DNA of 64,000 nucleotides from Lentinus brumalis (lineage: Eukaryota > Basidiomycota > Agaricomycetes > Polyporales > Polyporaceae). The notes beneath the pieces are model-generated. The model searched no databases. It had not been told where the DNA came from and worked only from the letters and a program-made list of their open reading frames with translations. This document shows positions 34,637 to 45,137 of this stretch, piece by piece. Position numbers and translations under genes: made by a program. The stretch lies in assembly GCA_001792895.1 (NCBI GenBank), contig MARA01000017.1, forward strand, positions 620,001 to 684,000, read 5' to 3'. Each line of letters begins with the position of its first letter. The first letter of the stretch is position 1.

Positions 34637-36692
34637 TCAAGTCCGAGAGCAATGACCAATGGCACGCATAATGCGTTTGAACGACACGATGCTCGAGGGA
34701 GATACTGGCGGCGAAGTAGGCACTGTACGGGACGCATCTGCGGCATGTTCTTCAGGCTTGCCAAGACCAGGGAGGATGTCGCCTCTCGGAAGATTGGAGC
34801 TCAACTCGTGCACATCGCCCCAGCAAGACGAACAGACTGAGGCGAGAGTACTACTGGAAGATGAGTACGAGGAGTAGGTATTCGACTGACAGGGGCAACG
34901 TGTGGAGAAGCGTTCTTCGACCGAGACGTCCAGGATGAGTGAGCTGCTGAGAGGACATCGCGTGAACGACAGTGTGAAGAACTTGTAGCCCTTCCTAGCT
35001 GTGTTCTCAGGCAGCAGAACAAAGGTCTTCTTCAGCTCCTGCCACTCCATGACATGGTCCGTCGCGCAGTCGTGCGCAGCCATGTTGGTAAGCGTCGTGT
35101 CCTCCGCCGGATTCCACTGCAGGTTCGCCCACATGGGAGCGGATGGCCTGTCATTGAATGGAGTTGGCGTTGGTGGAAACGCACACCTCCCGACTGTGAT
35201 GACAAGGAAATTGACGTTCGATATGCGAAACGTGAATGTGGTAGGTGGGTCGCCGTCCCAAGGCAACTCGACATTCTGGATAGACTCGAGACTACCGTTA
35301 GCGAGACGGGCGAAATTCGCGATACGGCGTTCGGGAAACCTGAACGGAGCAGCGACACAGTGATTGATAGGGATGGCGGGTAGCGAGGACTGTGCAGGGG
35401 ACTGTGCCGGACGGTGCGAGAGGTATATGTTCTTCCACGTTGTACGCATGGAGGGCGCTCTGAGGAGAGAACACCCCTTGTGTTTGCTGGTGGGTATCCG
35501 TACTAGACGATACTCTCCGCAGATGTCATATATCGGACGGGAGAGGTCGGTGACACCGCGACGTCGCTGAGCAAGAGCCAACATGACGCGCTGTCCGTTC
35601 TCAGACCATCCGAGGTCCGCGAACGTCCACCCTCGATATTCGGCGACCGGCACATGGGCCAAAACTCCATGGGGTGTAATCGAGAATGAGACCGGGCCGC
35701 CTCCTGTCTTGCGTGGTCGCTGCATAGGCTGGCGAAGACAAAATATCAGCGGAGTTGTTCCATACTTCGCGTGCCACTTTACGTACAGGCTTGCTGCCAG
35801 CAGACCCCTCTTGGAAGACGAGTCCAGCGCAAGCGCGAAACGGAAACGGGGATGTTGAAAATAGGCTGGAGGTGACAGGTTCACTGCTTTGCTGAAGTTG
35901 GTCGAAATCAAACCGCCTTCCCCAAGCGAAGAGTGTTGTGTCCGTGTTACGCTTCATGATTTCCTCCTGTAGGCGCTGAAATGCTCGTCGCCCTTCGCCA
36001 TACAACGTCGGCATGTTGACATCGAATATGCCCATCAAGCAGTAAGCTTCGTCCTCTGGTCGCGTCGTCTGACGAAACGCGGCCCAAGACATGCGCTGAG
36101 CGACGCTTATGTTCGCGAGCTTGGTCTGGAGTCGAAGCACAGACTGTGGGATGCCAGTGGCTTCCTCGAGCTGTTCCGCGAGATCGACCTTCGATCCAAG
36201 AGACTCCCATGAGGCGGAAAGAAAGAAGACAACGGACGGAGCGAGGAGCTCCTGCAGCGTCCAGCCTCGCCGGTGCCAGCGGCTATCTCGGAACGGTGAG
36301 CTGCCCGTGAAGTCTCCTACGAAGGCACCCTCGGTGGGGACGTCCCGCAGGTAGACGTAGCAGACGTCCGCGAGGGAGTAGTAGCGGAACATAGAGTTGA
36401 TGGCCTCCGATAGCTCGGCGCTGCTCGACTTGTCGATGCAGCACGTATCGGCCCAGAGCCAGGCATAGCCTTGAGCCTGCGCGAGCTCGCAGCACCTGCG
36501 GATTTTCTCCGAGACGAGGTCGCGCGGGTTCTGCCCTGACGCGGCGCATTCGGCTCTGAGGGACTGAAGGTCTTGAAAGGACTGTTCCTCCGCGTCCCAG
36601 ACGTGCGAGAGGGAGGCGTAGCCTGGCTCCGGAACACTGTCCGGCGATATGAAGAAGCGTAGCTCAGCACGATCCGTGCTCAAAAGCCACAT
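34637..36692 (-). CDS. HET-domain (heterokaryon incompatibility) protein 1
   Basis: Transcript order: 36692-35787 and 35728-34637, encoding 665 residues. The start MWLLSTDRAEL was chosen because the paralog at 40558 begins the same way; an in-frame ATG at 36713 exists. HET-domain blocks are clear: YASLSHVWDAEEQSFQDL, WLWADTCCIDKSSSAELSEA, FRYYSLADVCYVYLRDV, RGWTLQELLAPSVVFF and EAYCLMGIFDVNMPTLYGEG. The C-terminal half (RKTGGGPVSFSITPHG onward) matches the paralog up to a SLILDVSVEE motif. Beyond that come about 80 residues of serine-rich and unrelated sequence where the paralog ends within about 30. HET proteins mediate allorecognition-triggered cell death in fungi; this copy's partner is unknown. 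A single 58 nt intron (35786-35729) is absent from the paralog. Confidence 0.88.
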
Positions 36693-37949
36693 CTCACGAG
36701 TATCTGCGGTCAATATTGTCCATTAATCCGAGTATACAATGCATGGCAACTGAAGCAGAGACTTACTGCGCGTAATCACAAACACGTCGCCAGGACGTGG
36801 GAGTCAAACGGAGAGAATCCCGTGTACCTCCGCGACAAGTTCGTTGCTCCAGCTACCTGTCTGTCAGACCCTCATATGTCGCCCACAGCGGAAAGAGCTG
36901 TAACTTACAGGTGGAGCAAGTGGTCAAGGAGCAAGACGAACATGGGGAACTATCCCGACATGCCTGTTATATGGATGACATGACCCAAATACCACGGAAG
37001 TCATGGAAGCCGACGCACAGCCGGATCCTAATCGAGACGCCCACTAGTGTCGAGACGGTGAGAACGGGTGAGCGTATGACTACCACTTGTAAGTCCGTAA
37101 CCTCTAGAATGCTCACCCCGCAAGCTGTAGCAGAAGAGTCGTCCTTTGTCCACGAATAATTTCCTGTTGGATGGGTTTGGATGGGTGCTGCCGATCTTGA
37201 GGGTGCGTAAGGGACGCATAGCATAAGGGGGGCAGTGCAAGAGGTGACTGATGCTATGCTCCGGTCGTCGCTACGTGAGCATTAACTGCCTCCCACGCCA
37301 GCTCGAGTACGATATGAAGAGGGCGATATGGCCTGAGGACCGATCTTCTCGGATGTAGTCATGGGATGAACACTAGGCGCCTTCGAGCGTTGCTGGCAAC
37401 GATCAAACATCTCGGATCGTGAATGTGGAACATAGAGTCATGGTAGAGGAACTCCTCACCTCAATGAACTCGAGACTTGCGTGTCCGAGAACGTGACTCC
37501 TTCAAGTAGTCTCGCGCATCGAAGTCGGACCAAGGGATTGTCAACCGGACGATCATGACCGATCATCCGCCTGCTGCGGGCGACCTGCAACATTAAGCAA
37601 GTAGATAAGTCTAGCGCGGTGGATTGAGTAAGTGACATAACGAACTGACTGCATACTCACCTACATGACAATGCAATGGTGAAGGTAGATGGACAAGCCA
37701 AGGATGCATGGCATCCAGCCCTTGACGCCGGCACATGGGGGAAAGGCGCCCAATCGAGATTGGGCATGTACGAAACGCCTGACGTCACACACACCTTTGA
37801 GACCCTGAACCGCGTTTCAAACTCGCTGTGACCTGGCGGATTCTGTACATGATTCGGATCTTTGCCATCAAGTTTGCAAAATGATATAATCCTGCATCGT
37901 CGTCTCTCGATGAAATCAAAAGGTCGTACACTCTGTACTCATGTTCCAA
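36693..37949. other. Intergenic upstream of HET gene 1
   Basis: This 1.26 kb spacer has only small unsupported frames. It separates the HET1 start from the 3' end of the F-box-like gene on the same strand. Confidence 0.45.
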
Positions 37950-39301
37950 TCAATCCGGGGCGATCCTCGGTACTCTGAAGAACTCTGAATAATTCGAAAC
38001 ATTTGAAGGTAGGAGGTGCACTCACTCCACCAGTCCCGAGGCGTGTCAGTAACGACCAGCCTCCCCTGCGCTTTGAGCGGCGGCATCGCACCCTCTGCCA
38101 TGTTACGAATATTCGTATACACGTCTTCGGGAATCGTAGCGCGTGCGTGAGACCAGTCCAGCACAAGTGTGATGTGCCGAAAGCGATGGGCAGAGAAGAG
38201 CTGGCCAAACTCGACCCACTGGCCGAGGTGAACGTGACCGGCCGGCATATCGCGGATCGCGACGAGCGTGATGCGGACGATCTTCGTAGTCGCAGGTAGG
38301 GTAGTGAACAAGTTGGCATGTATCGAAAGGATCGCGCGCGTGCGCAGGTTAAACTCTTCGAGGGCTTCGCAGCGGGAGAAGTTCAGAGACGCCCATGGGA
38401 GCGTGTCAGCTGGCGGATGGCGATTAGAGTCATTGACACAAAGCAAGATGAAGCCTGCTCACGTCCGGTAATGTAATCAGGCACCCACTGGGGAGGGCCC
38501 GATGGAGGAAGCAGGAATATCTGCAAGCGGCCAAAGATGACACGACGAAGGCTCCTGCGTGGACCGATTGCCGCGAAGAGGGCTCCAAGATCGTCCGAGA
38601 CGTTCCAGTCGAGGAGACGGTCGTCGTACCAGAGCGTCTGCAGCGAGCTCGCGCTCTCGGTGAGCATCAGGAGCTTGAGAGCGACTATCCGAGGGATCTC
38701 GAGTGCGGACAAGTGTACGATCTTGATGTGGGCGGGAGGATCTTCGATGGAATTGAATTGATCGTCTTCGTCGCCAATGAGGGGTATATCCCTGCGAGCC
38801 AGCTGATCGCGATGAATTTCCGTGAAAGACCGAGGAGTCGAAAGAGGGGCCCAAACTGCTACGTGGACAAGTTGGAAGACTTGATACTCAACTCTTCGAG
38901 TGCGCGGAGCTTAGGTGGCGGGCCCAGGGGCTCAGCGTTGCGACCGCTCGGGACGTCAAGGGAGATGTTGGATATTGACAGCGAGTGGAGCGACGGAAGA
39001 GCACTAAGCACGCTCTCCACGTCCGCGTAGTCGATCCAGTTGTCGCGGTTCTGACCTCGGTTGATGTCGAGGTATCGGATGTGCGCCGCGAGCTCAGGGC
39101 TAGAAGCAAAGAAGGCACCGGCCTCTCGGGCCCTCTCCTTGTTGGTGATGGTGCATTTGATGCAAGAGGCGGGGGCGGGTAGAGGCAAGCCTTGTGCTGC
39201 GTACCAAAGCGCACGACTTCAACGACGACTGATCGTCATCCAACTTTGTCGAGGACGGCTTCCGTAATCTCGGTGGGGAATGGCAACGCGGGGGCCGCCA
39301 T
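37950..39301 (-). pseudogene. F-box/LRR-like gene, probably decayed
   Basis: On the minus strand an ATG at 39301 opens MAAPALPFPTEITEAVLDK, the start of a basidiomycete F-box-like domain. The frame then stops at a TGA just after the AAA triplet at 39245-39247. Reading one base fewer there restores a DDDQSSLKSCALV continuation typical of these domains. The usual tryptophan/leucine-rich second half of the F-box is missing. LRR-like text follows: FFASSPELAAHIRYLDI, LHSLSISNISL, LKLLMLTESASSLQTLWYDD, then ITLVAIRDMPAGHVHLG. Introns with proper phases are visible near 38870-38800, 38460-38410 and 38020-37975. F-box proteins normally select substrates for SCF ubiquitin ligases. It is either a pseudogene or a gene with one indel error and a divergent N-terminus. 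Confidence 0.6.
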
Positions 39302-40557
39302 GTGTGCAAGAATTGTTGGACAAAACGACCAGGAAGAGGAGGGAAGGGAGGAGGAGAGGAGGCTGTCGCGGCGGTAACAATGCAGCTTTCCCACGAATAC
39401 ACAAGACCACTGGCCTTACACGGCTGTTAACTCACGATTCACGGAGTCAACGAACACACTCACCGTCTCCATCCATCCGGGTTCACGGAAGTGACACTGA
39501 CAGAATGAAGGCGCGACTGACGTGTCAATCTCATTACGCTGCAGATCTGTGGATTTCTCCCCTCGAGCTCACATCACCATGGCACGCAATCCATTCGTGT
39601 TCTCCGTTCTTCGCTGTAACCCGTTCGGTCACCATCAGGTCCACCACTGCGGTATGCATCGTAGGCTCCCAGTCGGCATGTCCTGAATATATGGATACTG
39701 TGTCAGCAATGGGTATTTTGGTAAGCCTTATGATCGTGGGCTACTGTGGCCGCTCACTTACGTGGCTGCGACAGAGTAGCTCAATAGGTAATTCTCCCTC
39801 GACCCAGTGTCGGCTGGCTCTACATGCACTCCCTCCTTGCGGCTCTGCGGACAAACTCTGAGAGGACATCAAGGGAGTATTGCTGGTGTGTATCGTTCTA
39901 CCACCTCATATCAATGCTCAGGCCGTGCGAATGCGTGTCGGATAAGGAGTGCATCCCACAGTCATCGCTCATAGCCTTCGCTGAATGGTGACAGTTTGCT
40001 GATCTTGCGATCGGTCGGCCATGTCACGATGATTTCCGACCATGAAGAATGCCGAGGAGGAGCGGCCGCGTCTTTCGGACAGCTGAGCTTGCTCGGAGAG
40101 GATGCAGTCCGATTCCTACCAGTTCCTACCCTTTCTGCAAAGCACTGTCCCTGCACAGCCTTGGAGAGAGGTGCATTCACATGTCTGAGTGGCATGACGA
40201 CGTGCAAGATGCTAGTCGCTACTATAGTAGTAACCACCTGCACCGCCTTGTGCTTCTCAAAGGCCCTCCGAGTCCTAATAGTACTAATGCTAGTGAATGC
40301 TGCATCACCCCCAACTGAGCACCTCCATCTGTAAAATTCCAGCAGTGAGTCGCATACCCCCCTCTTGCTTTGACTCCCAGTAATTGGAGAGACTGATATA
40401 TCTGCATCTGATCCTTCAGCGCACCTGTATCGCGGGAGCTCGAATCACCTTCACCTTCAGTATCGGTCCGCGAGTACTGGCGGTAAGCGCTACCGATGCC
40501 CTCTACTCCCCGATGCTGCAGGGCTGACGCGGAGTTCTGCCCAGGCACCTCCAAACG
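39302..40557. other. Intergenic upstream of HET gene 2
   Basis: This 1.26 kb spacer separates the F-box-like gene and HET2, which are transcribed away from each other. Frames up to about 190 codons occur by chance; none shows a domain. Confidence 0.45.
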
Positions 40558-42414
40558 ATGTGGCTGCTAAGCACAGACCGCGCCGAGCTCCATCACTTCG
40601 CATCTCCCGAAAGCGTCCCCGCCCCCGGATACGCCATCGTCTCGCACGTCTGGGACCACACCGAACAGTCCTTCCAACACCTGCAATCGCTCGGCGCCTC
40701 CTGCGCCCTCTCCGGCCAGAACCCGCGCGACCTCGTCTCGCAGAAGATCCGCCGCAGCTGCGAGCTCGCGCAGCGACAAGGCTACGCATGGCTCTGGGCC
40801 GACACCTGCTGCATCGACAAATCGAGCAGCGCCGAGCTCTCCGAGGCGGTCAACTCCATGTTCCGCTACTACTCCGTGGCGGACGTGTGCTACGTCTACC
40901 TGCGGGACGTCCCGTCCCCGTCTGCGGAGGAGGGTCCCTTTGCTGCGAGTCTCACTGGGAGCCTGTTTCGGGATAGCCGCTGGCACAGGCGCGGCTGGAC
41001 GCTGCAAGAGCTCCTCGCCCCGTCTGTCGTCTTCTTCCTCTCGGACTCCTGGGAGACTCTCGGCTCGAAGGCCGATTTGGCGGAACTGCTCGAGGAGGCG
41101 ACGGGCATCCCGCAGTCCGTGCTGCGTCTCCAGACGAAGCTCTCTGACATCAGCATCGCCCAGCGGATGTCCTGGGCCGCGTTCCGCCAGACGACCCGCC
41201 CAGAGGACGAGGCGTACTGCTTGATGGGCATCTTCGGCGTCACAATGCCGACACTCTACGGCGAGGGGCGACGAGCGTTCCAGAGGCTTCAGGAGGAGAT
41301 CATGAAGCAGAGCACGGATACGACGCTCTTCGCCTGGGGAAGGCTGTTCGACGTTTCCCAGCTCGGAAGTGTCGGTAGCTCTACGCCTTGCGGTCTCTTT
41401 GCGACATCGCCTCTTCCGTTCCGCGGGTGCGCCGGTCTCATCCAAGGAGAGCGCACTCCTCTCGAGCGAACGCCCAAGACCGGAGGCGGCCCTGTTACAT
41501 TCGCGATGACGCCTCACGGAATTCTTGCGCATATCCCCGTAGTGGAATACCGAGGGTGGTTCTTCGCAGACCTCGGTTGGTCCGAGAACGGCCAACCCGT
41601 CATGCTGACCCTCGCGCCCCGCCACAGAGGCGACTCTAACCTTTCGCATCCGGCCTATGACATCCACGGAGACAATCGACTCGTGCGCATGCCAGCCCCC
41701 CATTCGAAGCACCGGAAGAGTTTCCTCCGCTTATCCACAGCGCAGCCGTCGTATACCTGGAAGGACATATACATCGCCCACCGACCTGCTTCCTCCGGTG
41801 CTCAAAACATGGTGCACGCCTCGCTCCCCCCTATCCCCATCAACCACTGCGTCTCTGCGCCGTTCAGGTTCCCCGAGCGCCGGATTGAGAACTTCGTTCG
41901 TCTCCTCAACGGGCACTTCGAGGGCGTGCAGAATGCGCAGGTGCCATGGACAGGCGACCCGCCGGCGATCTTCACGTTCCGCGTGTCCAACACGAGCACC
42001 CTGGCGATCAAGGTCGGGACGTGTCCCTCCCTTCCAGACACCCCTTCGCTGCCGTACGTCATGGACGCTGGCAGCCCAGAGACGAGCGGACCCGTGTCTC
42101 CCTTGTGGGCAAATGTCCAGTGGATTCCCCACCCCGCAAAGGACAAGACGCCGTCCGACACGGCCGGTGACCACGACTGCGCCACCGACCATGTCGCGGA
42201 GTGGCCGGACCTGAAGAAGACCTTCGTGCTCCGGCCGGACGGGTCGCACAGGGAGAGCTACAAGTTCTTCACGCTGTCGTTCACCCGCTGCCCGATCAGC
42301 ACCCCCGGGACCCTCATCCTGGACGCGTCGGTCGAGGAGCAGTCAGTGCCCCGGACGCTTGGAGAGAATGTGCGCATGATTCCGGTGGACGACTGGGTGG
42401 TCTATGCTATGTGA
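40558..42414 (+). CDS. HET-domain (heterokaryon incompatibility) protein 2
   Basis: A single exon encodes 618 residues. It begins MWLLSTDRAELHHF and has all HET blocks: YAIVSHVWDHTEQSFQHL, WLWADTCCIDKSSSAELSEA, YYSVADVCYVYLRDV, RGWTLQELLAPSVVFFL and EAYCLMGIFGVTMPTLYGEG. The rest continues with TPKTGGGPVTFAMTPHG and a C-terminal beta-rich region (HDCATDHVAEWPDLKKTFVL, FKFFTLSFTRCPIS-type ending) shared with HET1. HET1 has an intron where this copy reads through, so one lineage gained or lost it. The genes point away from each other, 3.9 kb apart, as an inverted pair. The role is inferred as nonself recognition and regulated cell death; no direct evidence exists in the window. A 381-codon antisense frame here is a GC-rich shadow. 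Confidence 0.92.
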   Translation: MWLLSTDRAELHHFASPESVPAPGYAIVSHVWDHTEQSFQHLQSLGASCALSGQNPRDLVSQKIRRSCELAQRQGYAWLWADTCCIDKSSSAELSEAVNSMFRYYSVADVCYVYLRDVPSPSAEEGPFAASLTGSLFRDSRWHRRGWTLQELLAPSVVFFLSDSWETLGSKADLAELLEEATGIPQSVLRLQTKLSDISIAQRMSWAAFRQTTRPEDEAYCLMGIFGVTMPTLYGEGRRAFQRLQEEIMKQSTDTTLFAWGRLFDVSQLGSVGSSTPCGLFATSPLPFRGCAGLIQGERTPLERTPKTGGGPVTFAMTPHGILAHIPVVEYRGWFFADLGWSENGQPVMLTLAPRHRGDSNLSHPAYDIHGDNRLVRMPAPHSKHRKSFLRLSTAQPSYTWKDIYIAHRPASSGAQNMVHASLPPIPINHCVSAPFRFPERRIENFVRLLNGHFEGVQNAQVPWTGDPPAIFTFRVSNTSTLAIKVGTCPSLPDTPSLPYVMDAGSPETSGPVSPLWANVQWIPHPAKDKTPSDTAGDHDCATDHVAEWPDLKKTFVLRPDGSHRESYKFFTLSFTRCPISTPGTLILDASVEEQSVPRTLGENVRMIPVDDWVVYAM

Positions 42415-42928
42415 GACGTCACCAACTTGCGCGTTCTTGTGTGCGCATGCGTGCCCGTCAGAGCGGGATTGCCGGAAGCGGAGCCTGCACGATTATTTGT
42501 GATGTATCCTTGGTTTCTAACTGTCTCCTCTTATGCAACGCTGTTCCTCGTCTATACCTTGAGGACCCTGAGAACTACTTAACCACCACTGGCAGTGCGT
42601 CTCGAACACTATTAAGTACCAACCAAGTACTTAGTACTACTGATACACTTTTGTCATCGCGTCGCCGGGAGAAGTACATGGCGCAAGCTCAAGTATAACG
42701 TACTGTCGTGATCAACCGCAACATCTGGCAGTACTAGTGGCATTGACCTGGCATGACTGGCATCGCGCGCCTGCGTATCAGGGATGACGTCACGCGTCGA
42801 GGTGTTGGCGTCTGAGCAGCACAAGCTCGCAGCCGACTCATTACCTTCTCCTCCTCCTCAGCTTCTCCCACGTACTATGCTACTTAGTATCTTGACCTTG
42901 ACTCGCTGAAACATACTCGCCACTCGTC
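42415..42928. promoter_or_regulatory. Spacer with CRE-containing motif upstream of NTF2-like copy 1
   Basis: This 514 bp spacer includes GATGACGTCACGCGTC at 42783-42798, which contains the palindromic CRE octamer TGACGTCA. The same 16 bases occur at 49264 and 51569, upstream of the two other NTF2-like copies. A short patch of GTACTTAGTACT-type palindromic words lies near 42615-42645. Confidence 0.55.
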
Positions 42929-43765
42929 ATGGAAAATCCAGCAAACGAGATCACTAATGTCATAAAACTGGTCACCGCAGCAGTCAACCCCGAGATCCAG
43001 AAGGCAGCCGTACTTCAGTGAGTCCTTGTATGCTCTTCTTTCTCGCGTCCAGTCACTGACAAAAAGCTCGATGGGTATAGGTACTATGCACGAGACATGA
43101 GCTTCCGACATCCGCTGTGTATTGTCCCGAGCGCATTCGACTCGCGCGACGCGATGCTCTCCATCCTCCAATGGTACCGCATGCTCTCGCCCATGATCAA
43201 AGGGGACGTCTCTTCAGTCACGTACGACGAGGAGAAGCACATTGTCTTCCTCGATGTCACGCAGATTTTCCACATCCGCTGGTCCCCGCTCAACCCTGCT
43301 CCTGCACGGTACGTGTAACGTCCTCGTTCCTGTGTCTTGGCCGCGAAAGCATCCCGAATTTGTCCATCATCAAAGGTCCTCTGTGTATGCGTGTGCCGTG
43401 CGATTTACACACACCCGCAGGCTTGTCATACGTCTGAAGCTCCGGCCAACACCCTCCCCTCCGACCCTTCAAAGAAGGTCTATCTCATCGAGGAGCAAGA
43501 GGACTTCTACCACCCAGACGACCTCATGGCACTCCTCGCTCCTCCGCTGATCCCAGTCGTGCGCCTCGCGCTCCGCACCGCGACATTTGCGTTCAAGGTG
43601 AATGCCAGGGTCTTTGGGGCCATCGGCTACTGGAGTGTCAGGGATGGCGAGGGCGGGCAGGGCGTTGCGCTCCGTCCGCAGAGCGAGCCGCAGCCGCTGG
43701 TAGCAGAGAACGAGGGGATTGAGCTGCAACCTATTGGGAGACGGAAGGATCAGAAGCACGACTGA
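42929..43765 (+). CDS. SigF-like NTF2-like domain protein, copy 1, with probable frame break
   Basis: Exons 42929-43017, 43081-43308 and about 43432-43765. The protein starts MENPANEITNVIKLVTAAVN and has MSFRHPLCIVPS, ILQWYRMLSPMIKGDV, FLDVTQIFHIRWSPLNPAPAR, EDFYHPDDLMALLAPPLIPV and VNARVFGAIGYWSVRDGEGG. This is the fungal SigF-type NTF2-like layout, a cone-shaped alpha-beta fold of unknown ligand. Copy 2 has 24 bases where this copy has 23 between the LxxRP strand and the DPSK segment (about 43441-43463), so the conserved splice leads out of frame. An alternative donor four bases downstream (GTGTAA at 43313) rescues the frame but removes the conserved strand. It may be damaged, alternatively spliced or mis-assembled. 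Confidence 0.7.
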
Positions 43766-43859
43766 CCTCTGTGGATCACAGGTGTATGGTGCTCCTGTAC
43801 TTAGAAGATTAAGTGTTTGTCACACGAGCTGGCGATCCCCACACATATTCCCGCCGATG

Positions 43860-44640
43860 ACTTCGTCCCGGCTGCACCTCACGCACCGTGAATGGTACTC
43901 ATCCGAGCGATCTCCAGTGTGTTGTGCCACCAATGATCTGTTATTAATATCGGGGCTGACCATATCGTCAGAAGGAGGACGGTCTCCACCTCACATACCT
44001 CATCCGGAACCCACACGTCTGTGGGTCCCTCCAGTTCCTTTCCGCTTCTGTCGAGTGGGACAATCAGGTTTGGGTCGAGGAGACAGTTCGTCACGGTGCG
44101 TTCCCACATTAATTGCAGTAGTCAAGTACTGAGTGCTGATTGAATCATCGTACACAAGTCATGACTGACCCTCTTTCCAACCCCTTGAATCTCCGCAGTC
44201 TGTCCACGCCGAGGCTCATGCTGGACTTCTGCTTTCAGCCCGAGAAAGTAGATTCGACGGGGCCTTTCGAGTCCTGTATTCGTTTGGCCACAACTCTCAT
44301 ATCGGGGTCGCATGTGGGACGACTGAGAACATGTCAGATCAGAATCCGCTACTTCCGTGAACACCTGGATCGTATTCTGCGCGATCTGCAGACATCGGCT
44401 ACGAAGCTCGAGCAGGCCATAACGGTCCCGGCCCGGGGGACAGCTCAGCACTGTTGCGTTCGACTTTGAGGATGCTGATGATCTTGGCACTCTTCGAAAT
44501 TCTAAGGAGGCTGTACGCAACTACATTGTCATGGCACTTCGCGCGAACATGGCGAAGATCTTTCCGGAGTTGCACCGGCGTGGCCTGCTGTCGGTCAGGC
44601 TCTTATCCTGGGATCGTAAGTTGCTCGTGTCAGACTTCAA
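43860..44640 (+). pseudogene. Relic of an F-box-like gene
   Basis: Broken plus-strand frames resemble the C-terminal half of the intact F-box-like gene at 45138. LTYLIRNPHVCGSLQ at about 43990-44035 matches its LSHLIRN-VCGSLE. A later segment reading NYIVMALRANMAKIFPELHR followed by RGLLSV (about 44510-44605) matches VFLGSLRSVMAKTFPRLHN followed by HGLLSV. Frames shift between the pieces and no start or complete F-box is present. It is a truncated, decayed duplicate. Confidence 0.6.
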
Positions 44641-44920
44641 GCTTCAGGCTCCAGGCCGATGGTCTTACTGACCGCAACACGTTCTTTCTACACAGCGGGG
44701 TCAGTACCTGCTACCGCTGGCTGGAGGACAGGGCAGGGAACCTCGAGCGCATTGAGCACGTCGTCTCCGACTTTGAATAGACTCATAATCTGGCGTGCGT
44801 TGTCGCGCTCCGCCCCTTGGACCCCCCCGCTCGGCGTATCGACGACACTCTCGCAGACAACGTTGAGTCGAACAGACCTACGCTCATGTTTCCGGGTCTT
44901 TGAGAACGTACATCTTGCAC

Positions 44921-45018
44921 GCTCTCCGGCCAGACCCTGCGCGACCTCATCTCGCACAAGATCCGTCGTTGCTGTGAGCTCGCGCAGAGGGCTACGCATC
45001 GCTCTGGGCCGACACGTG
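44921..45018 (+). pseudogene. Short HET-domain gene fragment
   Basis: About 100 bp closely resembles HET2 near 40711-40807: text reading LRDLISHKIRRCCELAQ, then a frame slip and the remains of the WLWADT block (CTCTGGGCCGACAC is intact). There is no HET sequence on either side. It is a fossil of a third HET copy, inserted just upstream of the F-box-like gene. Confidence 0.75.
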
Positions 45019-45137
45019 AGAATGCAGACCGTGCCGAGTACGTACCTATGCCCGTCACGCATACGAGGCGGTGCTCACAACCTCTTGGGCCATACTTCAC
45101 ACAGGATTATCTACAGCCTTTCCCTCTCACCCCCACC

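Noticed and set aside
40567..41712. A 381-codon open frame antisense to HET2
   Set aside because: It is a codon-position shadow of GC-rich HET2 coding sequence, with arginine/glutamate-rich composition and no domain; the plus-strand HET frame fully explains the region.
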